Assembly: GCF_011059105.1 (NCBI RefSeq)
Contig: NZ_JAALLS010000002.1
Span: 1-64,000, forward strand
Length of the DNA: 64,000 bases
Origin: Fodinibius halophilus
Lineage (GTDB): Bacteria; Bacteroidota; Rhodothermia; Balneolales; Balneolaceae
Direction of reading: 5' to 3'
The first letter of the stretch is position 1; each line of letters begins with the position of its first letter. A model generated the notes under the pieces. That model searched no databases and was not told the DNA's origin. It saw nothing but the letters and a program-made list of their open reading frames with translations. Positions 1 to 9,228 of this stretch are shown here, piece after piece. A program made the position numbers and the translations under genes.

Positions 1-37
1 CTTCTCAATTTTTACACAAGTATAGGGACATTACCAA

Positions 38-72
38 CCCGCCGGCAACTGCTTTGTCACCGACGGGCCTTT
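38..72 (+). terminator. Probable intrinsic terminator
   Basis: An inverted repeat (CCCGCCGG at 38-45 and CCGACGGG at 60-67) is followed on the + strand by CCTTTTGTT. It would end a + strand gene lying left of the window and may also sit at the 3' end of the leftward sigma/anti-sigma operon. The T tract is short, so strength is uncertain. Confidence 0.5.
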
Positions 73-78
73 TGTTGA

Positions 79-894
79 TCAAGTTTTTAGTTCTGCAATT
101 CCTGCCTGCAATCGTTTTCGGACAATTTCGCGCGTATCGGAATCCATAAGGAGCTTATTCATTTCATTAAGTGCTCCTTTGGCCTTCAGCTGTACCAACA
201 TATCGATAAGCGTAAGCTGCATCTGCGGATCCTCTTGGTGGGGCAACGCCTTCACCAATGCTTTTTGGATCGGTGATTCATCCCGAAAACGGAAGAGGGC
301 TTCGGCAGCCGCCATGCGTACATTTACGCTGTTGTCATTATTCATCGTGTAGATTAAAATATCTGTGATCTGCCGGTCCAGCTCGTTATTATCGGAAACA
401 AACCGCGTTGAGTTTTTGACAGCAGATAAACGCTCTCCCGCCGAGGCCTGCTGATAATTTCCTCCATACATCAGGGCCTCTTTCATCTGCTGCACCTCTT
501 GTTGCAGAGCCGCAACTTGTTCCGTCGAAGCCCCGCCATTATTATTTAGAAATTGTCCTGCCGAAAAACCGATGAGTAACAATATAAATCCTGCTGCGAT
601 ACGCAGAGACCAGACCACAGCTCGACTTCCAAGGCCACTCTCACTTTCGGTGCTCTTATCCAGCGGTGTAATGGGTACATCGGGTTCAGCCTCTACCTTT
701 CCAAGAGGATCAAAACCGGAATCAGTATTTTCTCGTCTCATAACAGTAGTATAACGGAAATAGTCGGCATGCGACTGTAACTCTTCAGGGATCTGCTCAT
801 TTTGGAAAAATGCCTGTAGTCGCTGCTCCTCTTCGAGAGAGGTCTGCCCCTCATAATACTTTTCAATCAGTTGTTTAGCTTGTTCCTTCTTCAT
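79..894 (-). CDS. Anti-sigma-factor-like membrane protein with HEAT-type repeats
   Basis: Predicted 271-residue single-pass membrane protein. Residues 1-50 are a charged helical segment (YYEG...LEEEQRLQ) like the short zinc-free N-termini of Bacteroidota anti-sigma factors. A hydrophobic helix lies near 93-115, a short coiled-coil (VAALQQEVQQMKEAL) at about 126-142, and two or three HEAT-like helical repeats at about 170-265. The start codon overlaps the last 20 bp of the upstream sigma factor gene, so the two are translationally coupled. I infer that the N-terminal part holds the sigma factor at the inner membrane and the periplasmic HEAT part senses a partner. No enzymatic motif is visible. 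Confidence 0.75.
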   Translation of the reverse strand: MKKEQAKQLIEKYYEGQTSLEEEQRLQAFFQNEQIPEELQSHADYFRYTTVMRRENTDSGFDPLGKVEAEPDVPITPLDKSTESESGLGSRAVVWSLRIAAGFILLLIGFSAGQFLNNNGGASTEQVAALQQEVQQMKEALMYGGNYQQASAGERLSAVKNSTRFVSDNNELDRQITDILIYTMNNDNSVNVRMAAAEALFRFRDESPIQKALVKALPHQEDPQMQLTLIDMLVQLKAKGALNEMNKLLMDSDTREIVRKRLQAGIAELKT

Positions 895-1402
895 AATTCT
901 GTTCTTTTAAATAAGCGGTTCGCACATTCTTGCGGGCTCGTGAAAGTGCTACCCGTATATTATTAACCTTCAATCCGGTTTGTTCAGCAATCTCCTCATA
1001 ACTCAGCTGTTCTATATCACGTAACTGAATAACCAGTCGCTGGCGGTCGGGCAGTTGCTGAATATATTTATGGATGCACTGCATACTTTCATCCATTTCA
1101 ATACTGGCAACCGGATCATAACGACCTCCGGTTGAGAGATTCATCAATTCCAGGGCTCCGTCATTTTTATTACGATTGCGATACGAGCGAAGCTTGTCAA
1201 TACACAAGTTTTTTGTGACCGTAACTGCAAGTGCCTCCAAACTATTATATTGCGATAATCCATCGCGCATATTCCACAGCTTCAGATACACATCCTGAAT
1301 GGTATCTTCCGCTTCCTGTCGACTGTTGAGCATCCTCAAGGCCAACCGAAAAAGCTTGCCCTTAAAGGGCAGTACATATGTTTTAAATTTTTGTTTTGTC
1401 AT
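875..1402 (-). CDS. RNA polymerase ECF-type sigma-70 factor
   Basis: A 175-residue ECF sigma factor. Region 2 spans about residues 10-80 (NSRQEAEDTIQDVYLKLW) and region 4 about 115-165 (LPDRQRLVIQLRDIEQ, then the helix-turn-helix YEEIAEQTGLKVNNIRVALS). There is no extra C-terminal domain. It is the first gene of a two-gene operon, overlapping the anti-sigma-like gene by 20 bp, the usual arrangement for a sigma factor held inactive by its membrane partner. The target promoter cannot be told from this window. Confidence 0.93.
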   Translation of the reverse strand: MTKQKFKTYVLPFKGKLFRLALRMLNSRQEAEDTIQDVYLKLWNMRDGLSQYNSLEALAVTVTKNLCIDKLRSYRNRNKNDGALELMNLSTGGRYDPVASIEMDESMQCIHKYIQQLPDRQRLVIQLRDIEQLSYEEIAEQTGLKVNNIRVALSRARKNVRTAYLKEQNYEEGTS

Positions 1403-1490
1403 CTCTGTTGGATAGACGAGCGATCATAGAAATCATTACACCAACATTACCATTTTTTTCGGAAAAGGATTTGAGGAATAGAACTTTAGA

Positions 1491-2516
1491 TTACTCTTTC
1501 CCAAATACACGGTCAAACAATTGACTCCAAACCTCTGATCGCATGTCAAAGGATGGCTCATATTGTTCAAAGCCCACTACTTGGGTTGAATCCTCATTAA
1601 AGATAAGTCTATAGTTCCAAACAAAAGGGGCAGTCTCATCCGTAAGCCACAGATCAGAACGGCCGAATCGGAGATCATGAACTAATAGGGTAGGCGTATT
1701 TTTACTTGCAGCATAATATCCCTGGGAAAACCACTTTAACCGCTCAACAGGAAGCTGACCTTCGTAGGGTTTTAAGAGCTCCGCATTTTGTTGTATTGAC
1801 TTGAAATCAATAGTTCGGTCATCATCAAATACGGAATAAAGACCGGCATATAACCTATCTCCTTCTTCAGCATAACCGGTCCACAAGAAAATGCTGAACG
1901 GAGCAGGAGTAGTCATATACTTTTGAGGATGGATATCCTGCTGTGTAAAGTTTTGCTCAAAAACGTCATTTACATGGGCTTTAACCCCAAAGCCGAGCAG
2001 CAAGTAAAGCGAACTTATTGCTAACCCTATAGTGTTGGCCCATTTCCTCTTGGCAGTATTTCGTTTTAAAAACAGGGCCGTGAGAATGCCCGCCATCAGC
2101 GGGAGAGTATAAAAGGGATCTATAATAAAAATAGAGTTAAAGCTCAGCGAATAGTTACTAAACGGCTGAAATACTTGTGTGCCATAGCTCGTACAAACAT
2201 CAATAAAAATATGCGTTATAATGGTCATAAATACCAACAACGACCAATCTCTCAAACTTGTCTCAGACTGCTTATAGTAACGATGCAGCAACCATCCAAA
2301 GAGGGGAGCAGCAATAGCGCAAAAAAATAATGAATGACTGAAACCCCGATGAATGGCTAGTGCCTGAACCTCGCTCACAAAAGGAGAAGCTAATACATCC
2401 AAATCTGGGACAACCCCAAAAATGGCGCCCCATAACGGGGCTTTATTGCCAATCTTTTTTCCTAATACCAACTCACCAACGGCAGCACCAAGCGTAATTT
2501 GGGTAACAGTATCCAT
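1491..2516 (-). CDS. YdjM-like (DUF457) membrane-bound metal-dependent hydrolase
   Basis: A 341-residue inner-membrane protein. The N-terminal half carries the family's putative metal-binding motifs: PDLD near residue 38, HRGFSHS near 56 and THIFIDVCTSYG in a later helix, followed by IIDPFYTLP. About five hydrophobic segments are visible before residue 190; the C-terminal 150 residues are soluble. The family (YdjM/YfhO type, PF04307) is annotated as membrane-bound metal-dependent hydrolase, but its substrate is not established. It is transcribed away from the sigma operon and stands alone. Confidence 0.85.
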   Translation of the reverse strand: MDTVTQITLGAAVGELVLGKKIGNKAPLWGAIFGVVPDLDVLASPFVSEVQALAIHRGFSHSLFFCAIAAPLFGWLLHRYYKQSETSLRDWSLLVFMTIITHIFIDVCTSYGTQVFQPFSNYSLSFNSIFIIDPFYTLPLMAGILTALFLKRNTAKRKWANTIGLAISSLYLLLGFGVKAHVNDVFEQNFTQQDIHPQKYMTTPAPFSIFLWTGYAEEGDRLYAGLYSVFDDDRTIDFKSIQQNAELLKPYEGQLPVERLKWFSQGYYAASKNTPTLLVHDLRFGRSDLWLTDETAPFVWNYRLIFNEDSTQVVGFEQYEPSFDMRSEVWSQLFDRVFGKE

Positions 2517-2551
2517 CTGTATTTTTCTAAAAAATTTTCAGTATCAACAAT

Positions 2552-5236
2552 TTAGTTAACGTTGAACCAATACGTGAATTTAACACTGAAAATATTATCT
2601 CCTGTCTCACCCAATGCATTTACGAGATCTCCGGGTTCCACAAACCGATTTCGTTCTTCTTGTACAAAACGGTTTTGCTGCCATACCAAAAAGAAAGTAC
2701 TACCCGGACGCCATTGGTAACGAAGCACTAAGCTACTGCGAAATGATTTTACCAAGAAATCGTTATCCGCAGGTACTTCAAATTCATCCCCTTTATGATT
2801 AACCTTATATTTTCCATCCTCTATGCTATAATCTTCATAGCGATCTATGTTATAAGATTCTGCAGCGGGCAATTCTCCCGGTTTATAATAATTACCACTG
2901 GCAACAAAAGGTTCGGCATAGAATTCAAGCGTCAAGTCTGGAGAAAAGGCATAGTTTACCCTTGTTTGGAGAGAAAGGGTAGAACGGTCGATACTGGAGA
3001 AAATATAACGCTTACCGAATGTTTCGGAAGGGCCTCCCTCCTTCGTAGTAATATATTGACGGGTATTCTTTTGTCGCGAAAAACGAGGCTCTATTTCAAA
3101 TTCCCATCGATCTCCCGTATTCACTCGCACCGAGGGCCTTACTGCTAGCTGCCAGCCCCCAAACTCATCTTCTTCATAGCGACCAAAGATCTCACCAAAT
3201 ACATTGTCACTTCTGTTGGTAAATAATCCTCCGAATATAGCATACTCCTCTGGTGATCCCATTAATGGCCCTCCTCTTGTTAAACGATCACTCATTGTGC
3301 GTGGACTGTATCTCACATTAAAAAATGTACGCCAGAAGTTATTCCATTCGATATTACTGTCGAAACCAAATCTATTTTCTCTCTGCGTACCACCATAGTT
3401 CCAGGAGCCATCCCAACTCAACTCTAAACGGTACGACTGGTACCACGAACCGGGGTCGTTTTCCCGAAACGTCAGTTCTGCTTTTGAAGAAATATCATCT
3501 GCTCTAAATAAGATCCCGGTATCATTAAGGTCGAAGCCCGGCGATTTAACCCGCGCTCCTGCTTCCCATAGCCAATGCTCCCCCGCGTTTTTAGATATTT
3601 GTAACCGTCCTCGATAACCACCGAGCTTAGTTTTTGTAGAATCGAGACTTAAATATGAAGCATCAGGACGCTGATAATATCGGGCACTCGATTGCTGAAC
3701 ATTCAAAATTGCATCCGGCGATCCTGAGACATAACTAAAGCCGGCATCACCCGACAACTGGTATTTACCATCTTCAAACCTGAGGTTCCAATCAGTTCCG
3801 CCTGTAAATGCCGTCTCGTTTAGCTGGCTATTCAACTCGGTGTTATCTTCTAAATTGCGATACACCCCGGTCATGATAAACCCAATAGTTGATGTATACT
3901 CCCCAAATTCCTGTTCCGATCTCAAAACCCCATAGGTTGTGGTTGGCTCAACAACTACCTCATCATAGGTATCAGTATCAGCATTATAGACCTCTGCTTT
4001 TTCTCGTGCCGTTACCGTACCCAGCCCTCCCACAGAGAGCCCAGAGGGGAAGCGGCCTGTTATTTTTGCAGCTCCGATAATGGAGGTGTTCGATATCTCC
4101 TCAGCATAGTCAATATCGTCATTTCCGGTAGGCCGTAAAGAGGGCGCGGCACCGATGCGTCGGGAGTAGAAGTAACGATCTGATCGCCCCCCACCACCGG
4201 ATAATGACCGAAACAGCTGCTGATTTTGTGTAAAGAATGGCCTTTTCTCTTCAAAGAAAGTCTCAAAAGCCGAAAGATTAACCTGGGCCGGATCGGCTTC
4301 GACCTGTCCGAAATCAGGATTAACAGTACCATCAATTTTTAAGTTTGGACCCAGCCCAATTTTAAAATCGCCACCAAAGCGTCCTTTCCAATTTACGTTT
4401 TCACTAAACGGATTATCTGAATCAGGATCCCCTTTTAGTAGCGCACTACCTGCTGCATAGGGGACAAATTCTATTTGGCGCTTTTGAGATATATCTTTAA
4501 TTCCGGTAAGTGTCCCGAAACGAGAGGCCCAACCATTTTCATCTTGAGGTACCATCACCCAAAAAGAATCTTCATTTCTCTGCGGGATATATCTATTAAT
4601 ATTTAGCCCCCATCGTTGTTTCTTGCTATCACTATATCGAAGCTGTGAAAATGGAATCCGTATTTCTGTAGTCCACCCCTTACTATCAATATTACTCTTT
4701 GTTTCCCATACAGGGTTGTAAGAGTAATCTCGATTTCGGTAGCCCATTTCATCTTCAGGCTGAAAATAATCGGCCCTTACACTGGATGCAGAAACGGCAA
4801 AACTTCTTGACGTACGACGGTCCAGATAAGTATCCAAAGAAATGATCAATCGTTCTGAATTACCCATATTGTCGCGTCGGCTCAACTGGGCTTTTATCTT
4901 TTCGGGGTTATCACTGTACATTCGGGCACCTATGTATAAAGCCTCATCGCTATAGACAAAAGCAACCTTTGTTGTTAAGGTGGCCTCGGCCCCCTCATTG
5001 GGTTCGCGCTGTGTAAAGCCCGAAGTGTAAGAAGCTTCCTGCCATACTTTTTCATCGAGCTTGCCATCTAAAACAATATCCTCCTCACCCTTGGCATGCG
5101 CTTTTGCGGTACGCACATCCCCAATACTACTCTCAGACTGTGATTCTTGTGATTTAGATACTGTAGGGGAAAAAAATAAAATCGATAAAACTAGTACTGA
5201 ATTTAATAACAACTTAAATATGGTATTCACCGGCAA
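2552..5236 (-). CDS. DUF5916 outer-membrane protein with N-terminal CBM9-like domain
   Basis: An 894-residue secreted protein. A signal peptide covers about residues 1-30 (LLLNSVLVLSILFFSPTVSKSQ). Residues 40-230 look like a family-9 carbohydrate-binding-like domain (DGKLDEKVWQEA...GFTQREPNEG). The rest matches the DUF5916 architecture: FVPYAAGS, then PDFGQVEADPAQVNLSAFE and FFEEKRPFFTQNQQLF, then many aromatic-alternating strands ending in FKFTYWFNVN-like residues, as in an outer-membrane barrel. DUF5916 proteins are common in Bacteroidota-related marine bacteria; their function is unknown. Antisense open frames within it are shadows. Confidence 0.88.
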   Translation of the reverse strand: MPVNTIFKLLLNSVLVLSILFFSPTVSKSQESQSESSIGDVRTAKAHAKGEEDIVLDGKLDEKVWQEASYTSGFTQREPNEGAEATLTTKVAFVYSDEALYIGARMYSDNPEKIKAQLSRRDNMGNSERLIISLDTYLDRRTSRSFAVSASSVRADYFQPEDEMGYRNRDYSYNPVWETKSNIDSKGWTTEIRIPFSQLRYSDSKKQRWGLNINRYIPQRNEDSFWVMVPQDENGWASRFGTLTGIKDISQKRQIEFVPYAAGSALLKGDPDSDNPFSENVNWKGRFGGDFKIGLGPNLKIDGTVNPDFGQVEADPAQVNLSAFETFFEEKRPFFTQNQQLFRSLSGGGGRSDRYFYSRRIGAAPSLRPTGNDDIDYAEEISNTSIIGAAKITGRFPSGLSVGGLGTVTAREKAEVYNADTDTYDEVVVEPTTTYGVLRSEQEFGEYTSTIGFIMTGVYRNLEDNTELNSQLNETAFTGGTDWNLRFEDGKYQLSGDAGFSYVSGSPDAILNVQQSSARYYQRPDASYLSLDSTKTKLGGYRGRLQISKNAGEHWLWEAGARVKSPGFDLNDTGILFRADDISSKAELTFRENDPGSWYQSYRLELSWDGSWNYGGTQRENRFGFDSNIEWNNFWRTFFNVRYSPRTMSDRLTRGGPLMGSPEEYAIFGGLFTNRSDNVFGEIFGRYEEDEFGGWQLAVRPSVRVNTGDRWEFEIEPRFSRQKNTRQYITTKEGGPSETFGKRYIFSSIDRSTLSLQTRVNYAFSPDLTLEFYAEPFVASGNYYKPGELPAAESYNIDRYEDYSIEDGKYKVNHKGDEFEVPADNDFLVKSFRSSLVLRYQWRPGSTFFLVWQQNRFVQEERNRFVEPGDLVNALGETGDNIFSVKFTYWFNVN

Positions 5237-5449
5237 CGTCTATTATTGTTTTTCTATTGTCTCTGTGGCGTTAAAAATAACGCTTTAACATCAACTGATT
5301 ATATGTTTTTTCTTGAAATCTGGTAAAACATCATTAAAGTTGTAAAATACTGCTAATATTTATCTAATAATCATGGTCTGGCAAAATTTGACTCTTAATA
5401 TTTGAGTATACTTATAAGATAAATTTAAATTCAATAACTAATTTATCTT
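5237..5449. other. AT-rich intergenic region
   Basis: This noncoding stretch separates the leftward DUF5916 gene from the rightward phoX relic. It is strongly AT-rich and probably held both promoters. I could not single out a convincing -35/-10 pair. Confidence 0.4.
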
Positions 5450-6078
5450 GTGTCAATATCTCGCAAACATTTTCTTAAACAAACCGGCGCTTTAGCATTA
5501 GGTTTTTCAGGAGTTCAAACATCCAATAGTAGCAGTTCTGGCAACCCTGTTGACGATTTTAATTACAGGGCCCATCTGGACTGTTCAAATGGAACCCCAA
5601 AAAGACTTTTGCCCGTGACAAAGGTATGTGGTATGGCAATACTACTACCGAAGGAAAATTGGAGCTATTTGTTAAATCAAAAAGCAGCAATATCATAAGA
5701 AATACCGATAATTTAACGGTAGCTCTCTGGAGCGATCTTATTATCTGTGAAAATACGGATGAAAAAATAGGCTTAAAGAGGGCTTTGCAAAACCTTTGAT
5801 TTCGTCATTCTGAGCTTGTCGAAGAATCTCCAGTATCCATCTGCTGCCGTTGAAAGGGAGATCCTTCATTACATTCAGGATGACTGCCTGGTTTTGCAAA
5901 GGTCCCTTAAATGGTATTATCCTGAAGGCAAAGCCTGCAAACTGGAGCATAATGCGAAACCCAGCTCCGAACTGGCAACACTGTGTTTTCACCTGCCGGC
6001 TCTTCGTTATTCATGAATATTCAACATTCGGGATTAACCATGGTAATTACAGGGCCGTGGTATAAAGCACAGAAATAA
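5450..6078 (+). pseudogene. Decayed PhoX-type (DUF839) phosphatase gene, split by a MITE-like element
   Basis: The reading frame opens (GTG, 5450) with a Tat-like N-terminus, ISRKHFLKQTGALALGFSG. It jumps in another frame to GKLELFVKSKSSN and NLTVALWSDLIICEN, which resemble the C-terminal half of PhoX (family consensus NLTVAPWGDLILCED). It resumes near 5915 as PEGKACKLEHNAKPSSELA, then one frame further as FSPAGSSLFMNIQ and MVITGPW before TAA at 6076-6078; PhoX proteins end with a similar FVNIQ...ITGPW motif. Most of the central sequence is missing, several frameshifts are present, and a 129-bp element sits at 5778-5906. Intact PhoX is a Ca-dependent secreted alkaline phosphatase; this copy cannot be functional. 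Confidence 0.8.
5773..5911 (-). mobile_element. 129-bp MITE-like element, copy 1, with 5-bp target duplication
   Basis: The element occupies 5778-5906 and is flanked by TTAAA on both sides (5773-5777 and 5907-5911). Its ends are imperfect inverted repeats: GAGGGCTTTGCAAAACC on the left and the complement of GGGACCTTTGCAAAACC on the right. A nearly identical copy lies in opposite orientation at 9291-9419. It encodes no protein, so it would need a transposase supplied in trans. It lies inside the phoX relic. Confidence 0.85.
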
Positions 6079-6085
6079 TAAGCAC

Positions 6086-6123
6086 ATAAAAAGGCCCCAT
6101 TCAATCTAGCTGATGGGGCCTAA
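6086..6123. terminator. Bidirectional terminator
   Basis: The hairpin AGGCCCCAT / ATGGGGCCT (about 6091-6121) has A residues on its left flank and TAATCATTTTGTT on its right. It lies between the end of the phoX relic and the end of the convergent DoxX gene and could serve both. Confidence 0.7.
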
Positions 6124-6138
6124 TCATTTTGTTGGATT

Positions 6139-6504
6139 TCATGCTTCGAATTCTATTTCACTTTCATAGCTACCTGCAATAAACCAAGCCCCGCCTGCAA
6201 GAGCTAAATCTTTAAGTAAATTGGTCATACTGGGCTGCATTTGTCCTCCAATAACAGCCGGCAAGTGAATACTTAAGACATATATAAGTAACAGTACACC
6301 TAACAGGATGCAAGCCAGGCGCGCTTTCTTCTCTATAATAATACTTACGCAAGCAGCCAACATAGCAACGCCCGTCAAGTATACCCAGAACTGCCCGCCT
6401 GGAATAGGTACCATCCCAGCCATCTGTCCAGCCTTCATAAAGTGAAATAGACCAAAAATACCAAATGGTAGTGCGTATAAATAACGTCCTATTTTAGAAA
6501 ACAT
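6139..6504 (-). CDS. DoxX-family membrane protein
   Basis: A 121-residue protein with four hydrophobic helices. The N-terminal pattern ALPFGIFGLFHFMKAGQMAG, followed by PGGQFWVYLTGVAMLAA, is characteristic of DoxX/SURF4-like small membrane proteins. The family is often linked to redox or sulfur metabolism, but no catalytic residue is known here. It is monocistronic and convergent with the phoX relic. Confidence 0.82.
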   Translation of the reverse strand: MFSKIGRYLYALPFGIFGLFHFMKAGQMAGMVPIPGGQFWVYLTGVAMLAACVSIIIEKKARLACILLGVLLLIYVLSIHLPAVIGGQMQPSMTNLLKDLALAGGAWFIAGSYESEIEFEA

Positions 6505-6651
6505 ACCTATATGGATTTAATTAATGGTTAAGAAGAGTAATATAGGCATATTTGGTTCAACGTTAAACTATTTAGCATTATCAATACCGCTCCGGTCTTT
6601 TCTTATCACATCCAACCTTATTCTAAGACTTATAATCAAAAGACAATAACA

Positions 6652-6688
6652 TTGCACTGTTGCAATAGGTTTCTTTGCAGTACTGCAA
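6652..6688 (+). promoter_or_regulatory. Pair of 14-bp palindromic upstream activator sites
   Basis: TTGCACTGTTGCAA (6652-6665) and TTGCAGTACTGCAA (6675-6688) are dyads of the form TTGCA-N4-TGCAA with centres 23 bp apart, about two helical turns. They lie about 150 bp upstream of a -24/-12 promoter. The same dyad occurs twice at 10463-10508, next to the NtrC-type regulator locus. I infer they are binding sites for that regulator. Confidence 0.75.
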
Positions 6689-6815
6689 AGAAACGATCTC
6701 TCCCCTTTTTACTCTGGCATTATCCCTCTCATTTCTTTCCAAAAATTATGCCGACCACACCTTCCTAAAGGGCTTTTTCCCTATTACTTAAAAATAATCA
6801 TGCCCCAACTGCATC

Positions 6816-6832
6816 TTGGAACAGATGTTGTA
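6816..6832 (+). promoter_or_regulatory. Sigma-54 (-24/-12) promoter of the porin-like gene
   Basis: TTGGAAC-AGATG-TTGTA fits the RpoN consensus TTGGCAC-N5-TTGCA, with the invariant GG at -24 and GT in place of GC at -12, separated by 10 nt. The expected transcription start is near 6844, leaving a leader of about 90 nt. The second YceI-locus promoter shares the same TTGGAACAG start. Confidence 0.7.
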
Positions 6833-6933
6833 ATAGTATAAACATGAAGACACACAAGACATCTGTTAACCAAAAACCACCACCTGTTTTAACACTAAAA
6901 AAAGTTAAATCCCAACACATATAGGTTACTATT

Positions 6934-8310
6934 ATGAAATTCACTAACAAACATATCACTTTATTCCTCCTATCATTCTTTTTGATGGCAGGATCAGTTT
7001 TTGCTCAAGAAACTACTGATCGGGACTTACAATACTTTACCAGTCCGGACCAACGAGGACTCAACCAATTTGAAGCACCGTTCACTACAGATATTGAATT
7101 TGACGGTGTACAAGTACGAATTGGAGGGTCAAACGCAATACAGTTCCAGGGAATCAGTCAAGAAAACACTGGCGACCCCTATTATGCAGGAAAAGATGAT
7201 CAGGGTAATCCGATTTTTAAGACTTTACCCAATCTTGAATCCAATTTTAACCTAGCCACCTCAAATCTGGATCTTGATGTAGGCTTGGCAAATGGCCTCC
7301 GAATGCACTTACGTACATACTTAACCTCACAACACCACACTGAGGCTTATGTGAAGAGTGGATATATGCAGGTAGATCGCCTTGACTTCATTAGTGAAGG
7401 ACTTGCTTCCGGCCTGATGGATAACGTACGCATAAAAGTAGGTCACATGGAGCTTAACTATGGTGACAACCACTTCCGAAGAAGCGATAACGGTTCTGCA
7501 ATCCATAATCCCTTTGTAGGTAACTATATAATGGACTCCTTTACTACAGAAGTAGCCGGTGAGATCTATTACTACTCTGGCAACATGTTTGGAATGATTG
7601 GTGTCAGCAATGGTAAGCTGAACCAACATGTTACTGATAAAGCAGCAAACGGTTTTAAAACACATGCTACTCTTTACGGTAAACTTGGGTTTGACAGCCA
7701 AATTAATGATGACATGCGGTTCCGCCTGACCGGTTCTATCCTTAATGTAGCTCAATCTGCATCTATCTACCTATACTCAGGTGACCGGGCAGGATCTCGC
7801 TACTACTCTGTTATGGATGACGGATTCCGTGCCGGACGATTCGCGCCTAGCTTCACTCCCGGATATGGACAAGCTCCTGCTCCCGGTGAAATGACAGCTT
7901 TCATGATTAACCCATTCATTAAGTACAATGGTCTTGAGTTCTACGGAGTATTTGAAAACACCAGCGGTAATATTTCAGGCAATGACAGCCGTACCTTTAA
8001 CCAGTATGGAGCTGAACTTCTTTATCGCTTCGGTGCAGATGAAGACTTCTATCTGGGCGGCCGCTATAACTTAGTAAGCGGTGAAACAACCGGTGGTGAT
8101 ATCGAAATCGACCGTATTAATATCGGCGGCGGATGGTTCCTCACTAAAAACGTGATGGCTAAGCTTGAATATGTAACACAATCCTATAGTGGCGAAGGCT
8201 TTACGGGTACAAGAGGATTTGCTCCGGGCGTAGCCCCATCAAACTTAACCAACAAATACAAAGATGGTAAATTCAATGGCGTCATGATGGAAGCCATAAT
8301 CAGTTTCTAA
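6934..8310 (+). CDS. Porin-like outer-membrane beta-barrel protein
   Basis: A 458-residue protein with a signal peptide (residues 1-24, ending VFAQE). The mature part alternates polar and aromatic residues in the manner of barrel strands (LRMHLRTYL, VRIKVGHMELNYG, FYLGGRYNLVSG, VMAKLEYVTQ) and ends in a phenylalanine (MEAIISF), as outer-membrane barrels do. It resembles the porins annotated in Balneolota and Bacteroidota; the substrate is unknown. It is transcribed alone, from a sigma-54-type promoter with two upstream dyads, and ends at a strong terminator. This ties it to the YceI and NtrC genes downstream. Confidence 0.78.
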   Translation: MKFTNKHITLFLLSFFLMAGSVFAQETTDRDLQYFTSPDQRGLNQFEAPFTTDIEFDGVQVRIGGSNAIQFQGISQENTGDPYYAGKDDQGNPIFKTLPNLESNFNLATSNLDLDVGLANGLRMHLRTYLTSQHHTEAYVKSGYMQVDRLDFISEGLASGLMDNVRIKVGHMELNYGDNHFRRSDNGSAIHNPFVGNYIMDSFTTEVAGEIYYYSGNMFGMIGVSNGKLNQHVTDKAANGFKTHATLYGKLGFDSQINDDMRFRLTGSILNVAQSASIYLYSGDRAGSRYYSVMDDGFRAGRFAPSFTPGYGQAPAPGEMTAFMINPFIKYNGLEFYGVFENTSGNISGNDSRTFNQYGAELLYRFGADEDFYLGGRYNLVSGETTGGDIEIDRINIGGGWFLTKNVMAKLEYVTQSYSGEGFTGTRGFAPGVAPSNLTNKYKDGKFNGVMMEAIISF

Positions 8311-8359
8311 GCATAGATAACCTGCCATAACCTCTAGGTTGGTTTATTTTATCCCTAAT

Positions 8360-8398
8360 GCGGTATCGTCATTGATCTGGCGATACCGCTTTTTATTT
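8360..8398 (+). terminator. Intrinsic terminator of the porin-like gene
   Basis: A perfect 9-bp stem, GCGGTATCG (8360-8368) with CGATACCGC (8381-8389), is followed by TTTTTATTT. This is a strong rho-independent terminator 50 bp after the stop codon. Confidence 0.9.
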
Positions 8399-9156
8399 GC
8401 CCTCCATCAAGGCCTTACTAAGCCCATCACCGACCTTAGGAGTGCATTTTCTTCCGAACTTCATACCTATCCTCGGGCGACTGGAGCTATCGCCCGGCGT
8501 GAGATGGGAGCTCATTCAAAATAACGGTATTGTCCAATTCTAGTGCCCCACCAGCTGATTAGTTGCTCAAAAAGGTGATCAATTTATTATTTGAAATAGG
8601 AAAAACCCGAGATCCTGACAGAGATGCTTCGGCAAGCTCAGTACATGGTTCAGGATGACATAGTTTTTTGATTTTTTTTAAACAACGTGCATCATTGCGA
8701 GGAGTACTGTGGTTTGACGGTACGACGTGGCAATCTCCCTGAAACGATTGGGTAATGTATGAGAGCTTCTTTTTTTACGCTAGACGAATCTCTTCTGGGA
8801 GATTCCTCGACTCTCTACGCTCCCTTCGGAATAACATGGTTTTTCAGTCGGGGGGGCTGGTCCCAACAGCTGTCGGGATACCATTCCCTCAACAGTTTTT
8901 TCGTCTATTTTTTTGCTGACAAAAATACCCCTCCAACTACTGGAGATTTATATCAACTATATCTCAATATAATTTCACAAGTCGCAGCCGTGCATCAATA
9001 TGAGAGGCGATCCTTGTTATCTTGGAATTGCAACAAAAAAGTAGACAGAGAGTTAAGGTAGATCATGCAGCTTGGTTGTGTGTTAGTTGTTGTTCGATTT
9101 GAACTGGCGTGCGGTAATCCAGGCCGAGTGCAGCCGTTTTTTGAAATAAACTTAAT

Positions 9157-9215
9157 GTTGGACGGGTTGCATCCCCGTCCAACAACTAGCTAAAGGACGG
9201 ATCAACAATCCGTCT
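9157..9215 (+). repeat. REP hairpin pair upstream of a RAYT relic
   Basis: Two palindromes, GTTGGACGGG...CCCCGTCCAAC (9157-9183) and GGACGGAT-caaca-ATCCGTC (9195-9214), directly precede the ATG of a decayed REP-associated transposase gene. A REP pair flanking its transposase is the known arrangement for this family. Confidence 0.75.
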
Positions 9216-9228
9216 AACTAAGAGAGAG

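Noticed and set aside
2795-5288. Several open frames antisense to the DUF5916 gene
   Set aside because: They follow the codon pattern of the real gene on the other strand and encode nothing recognisable.
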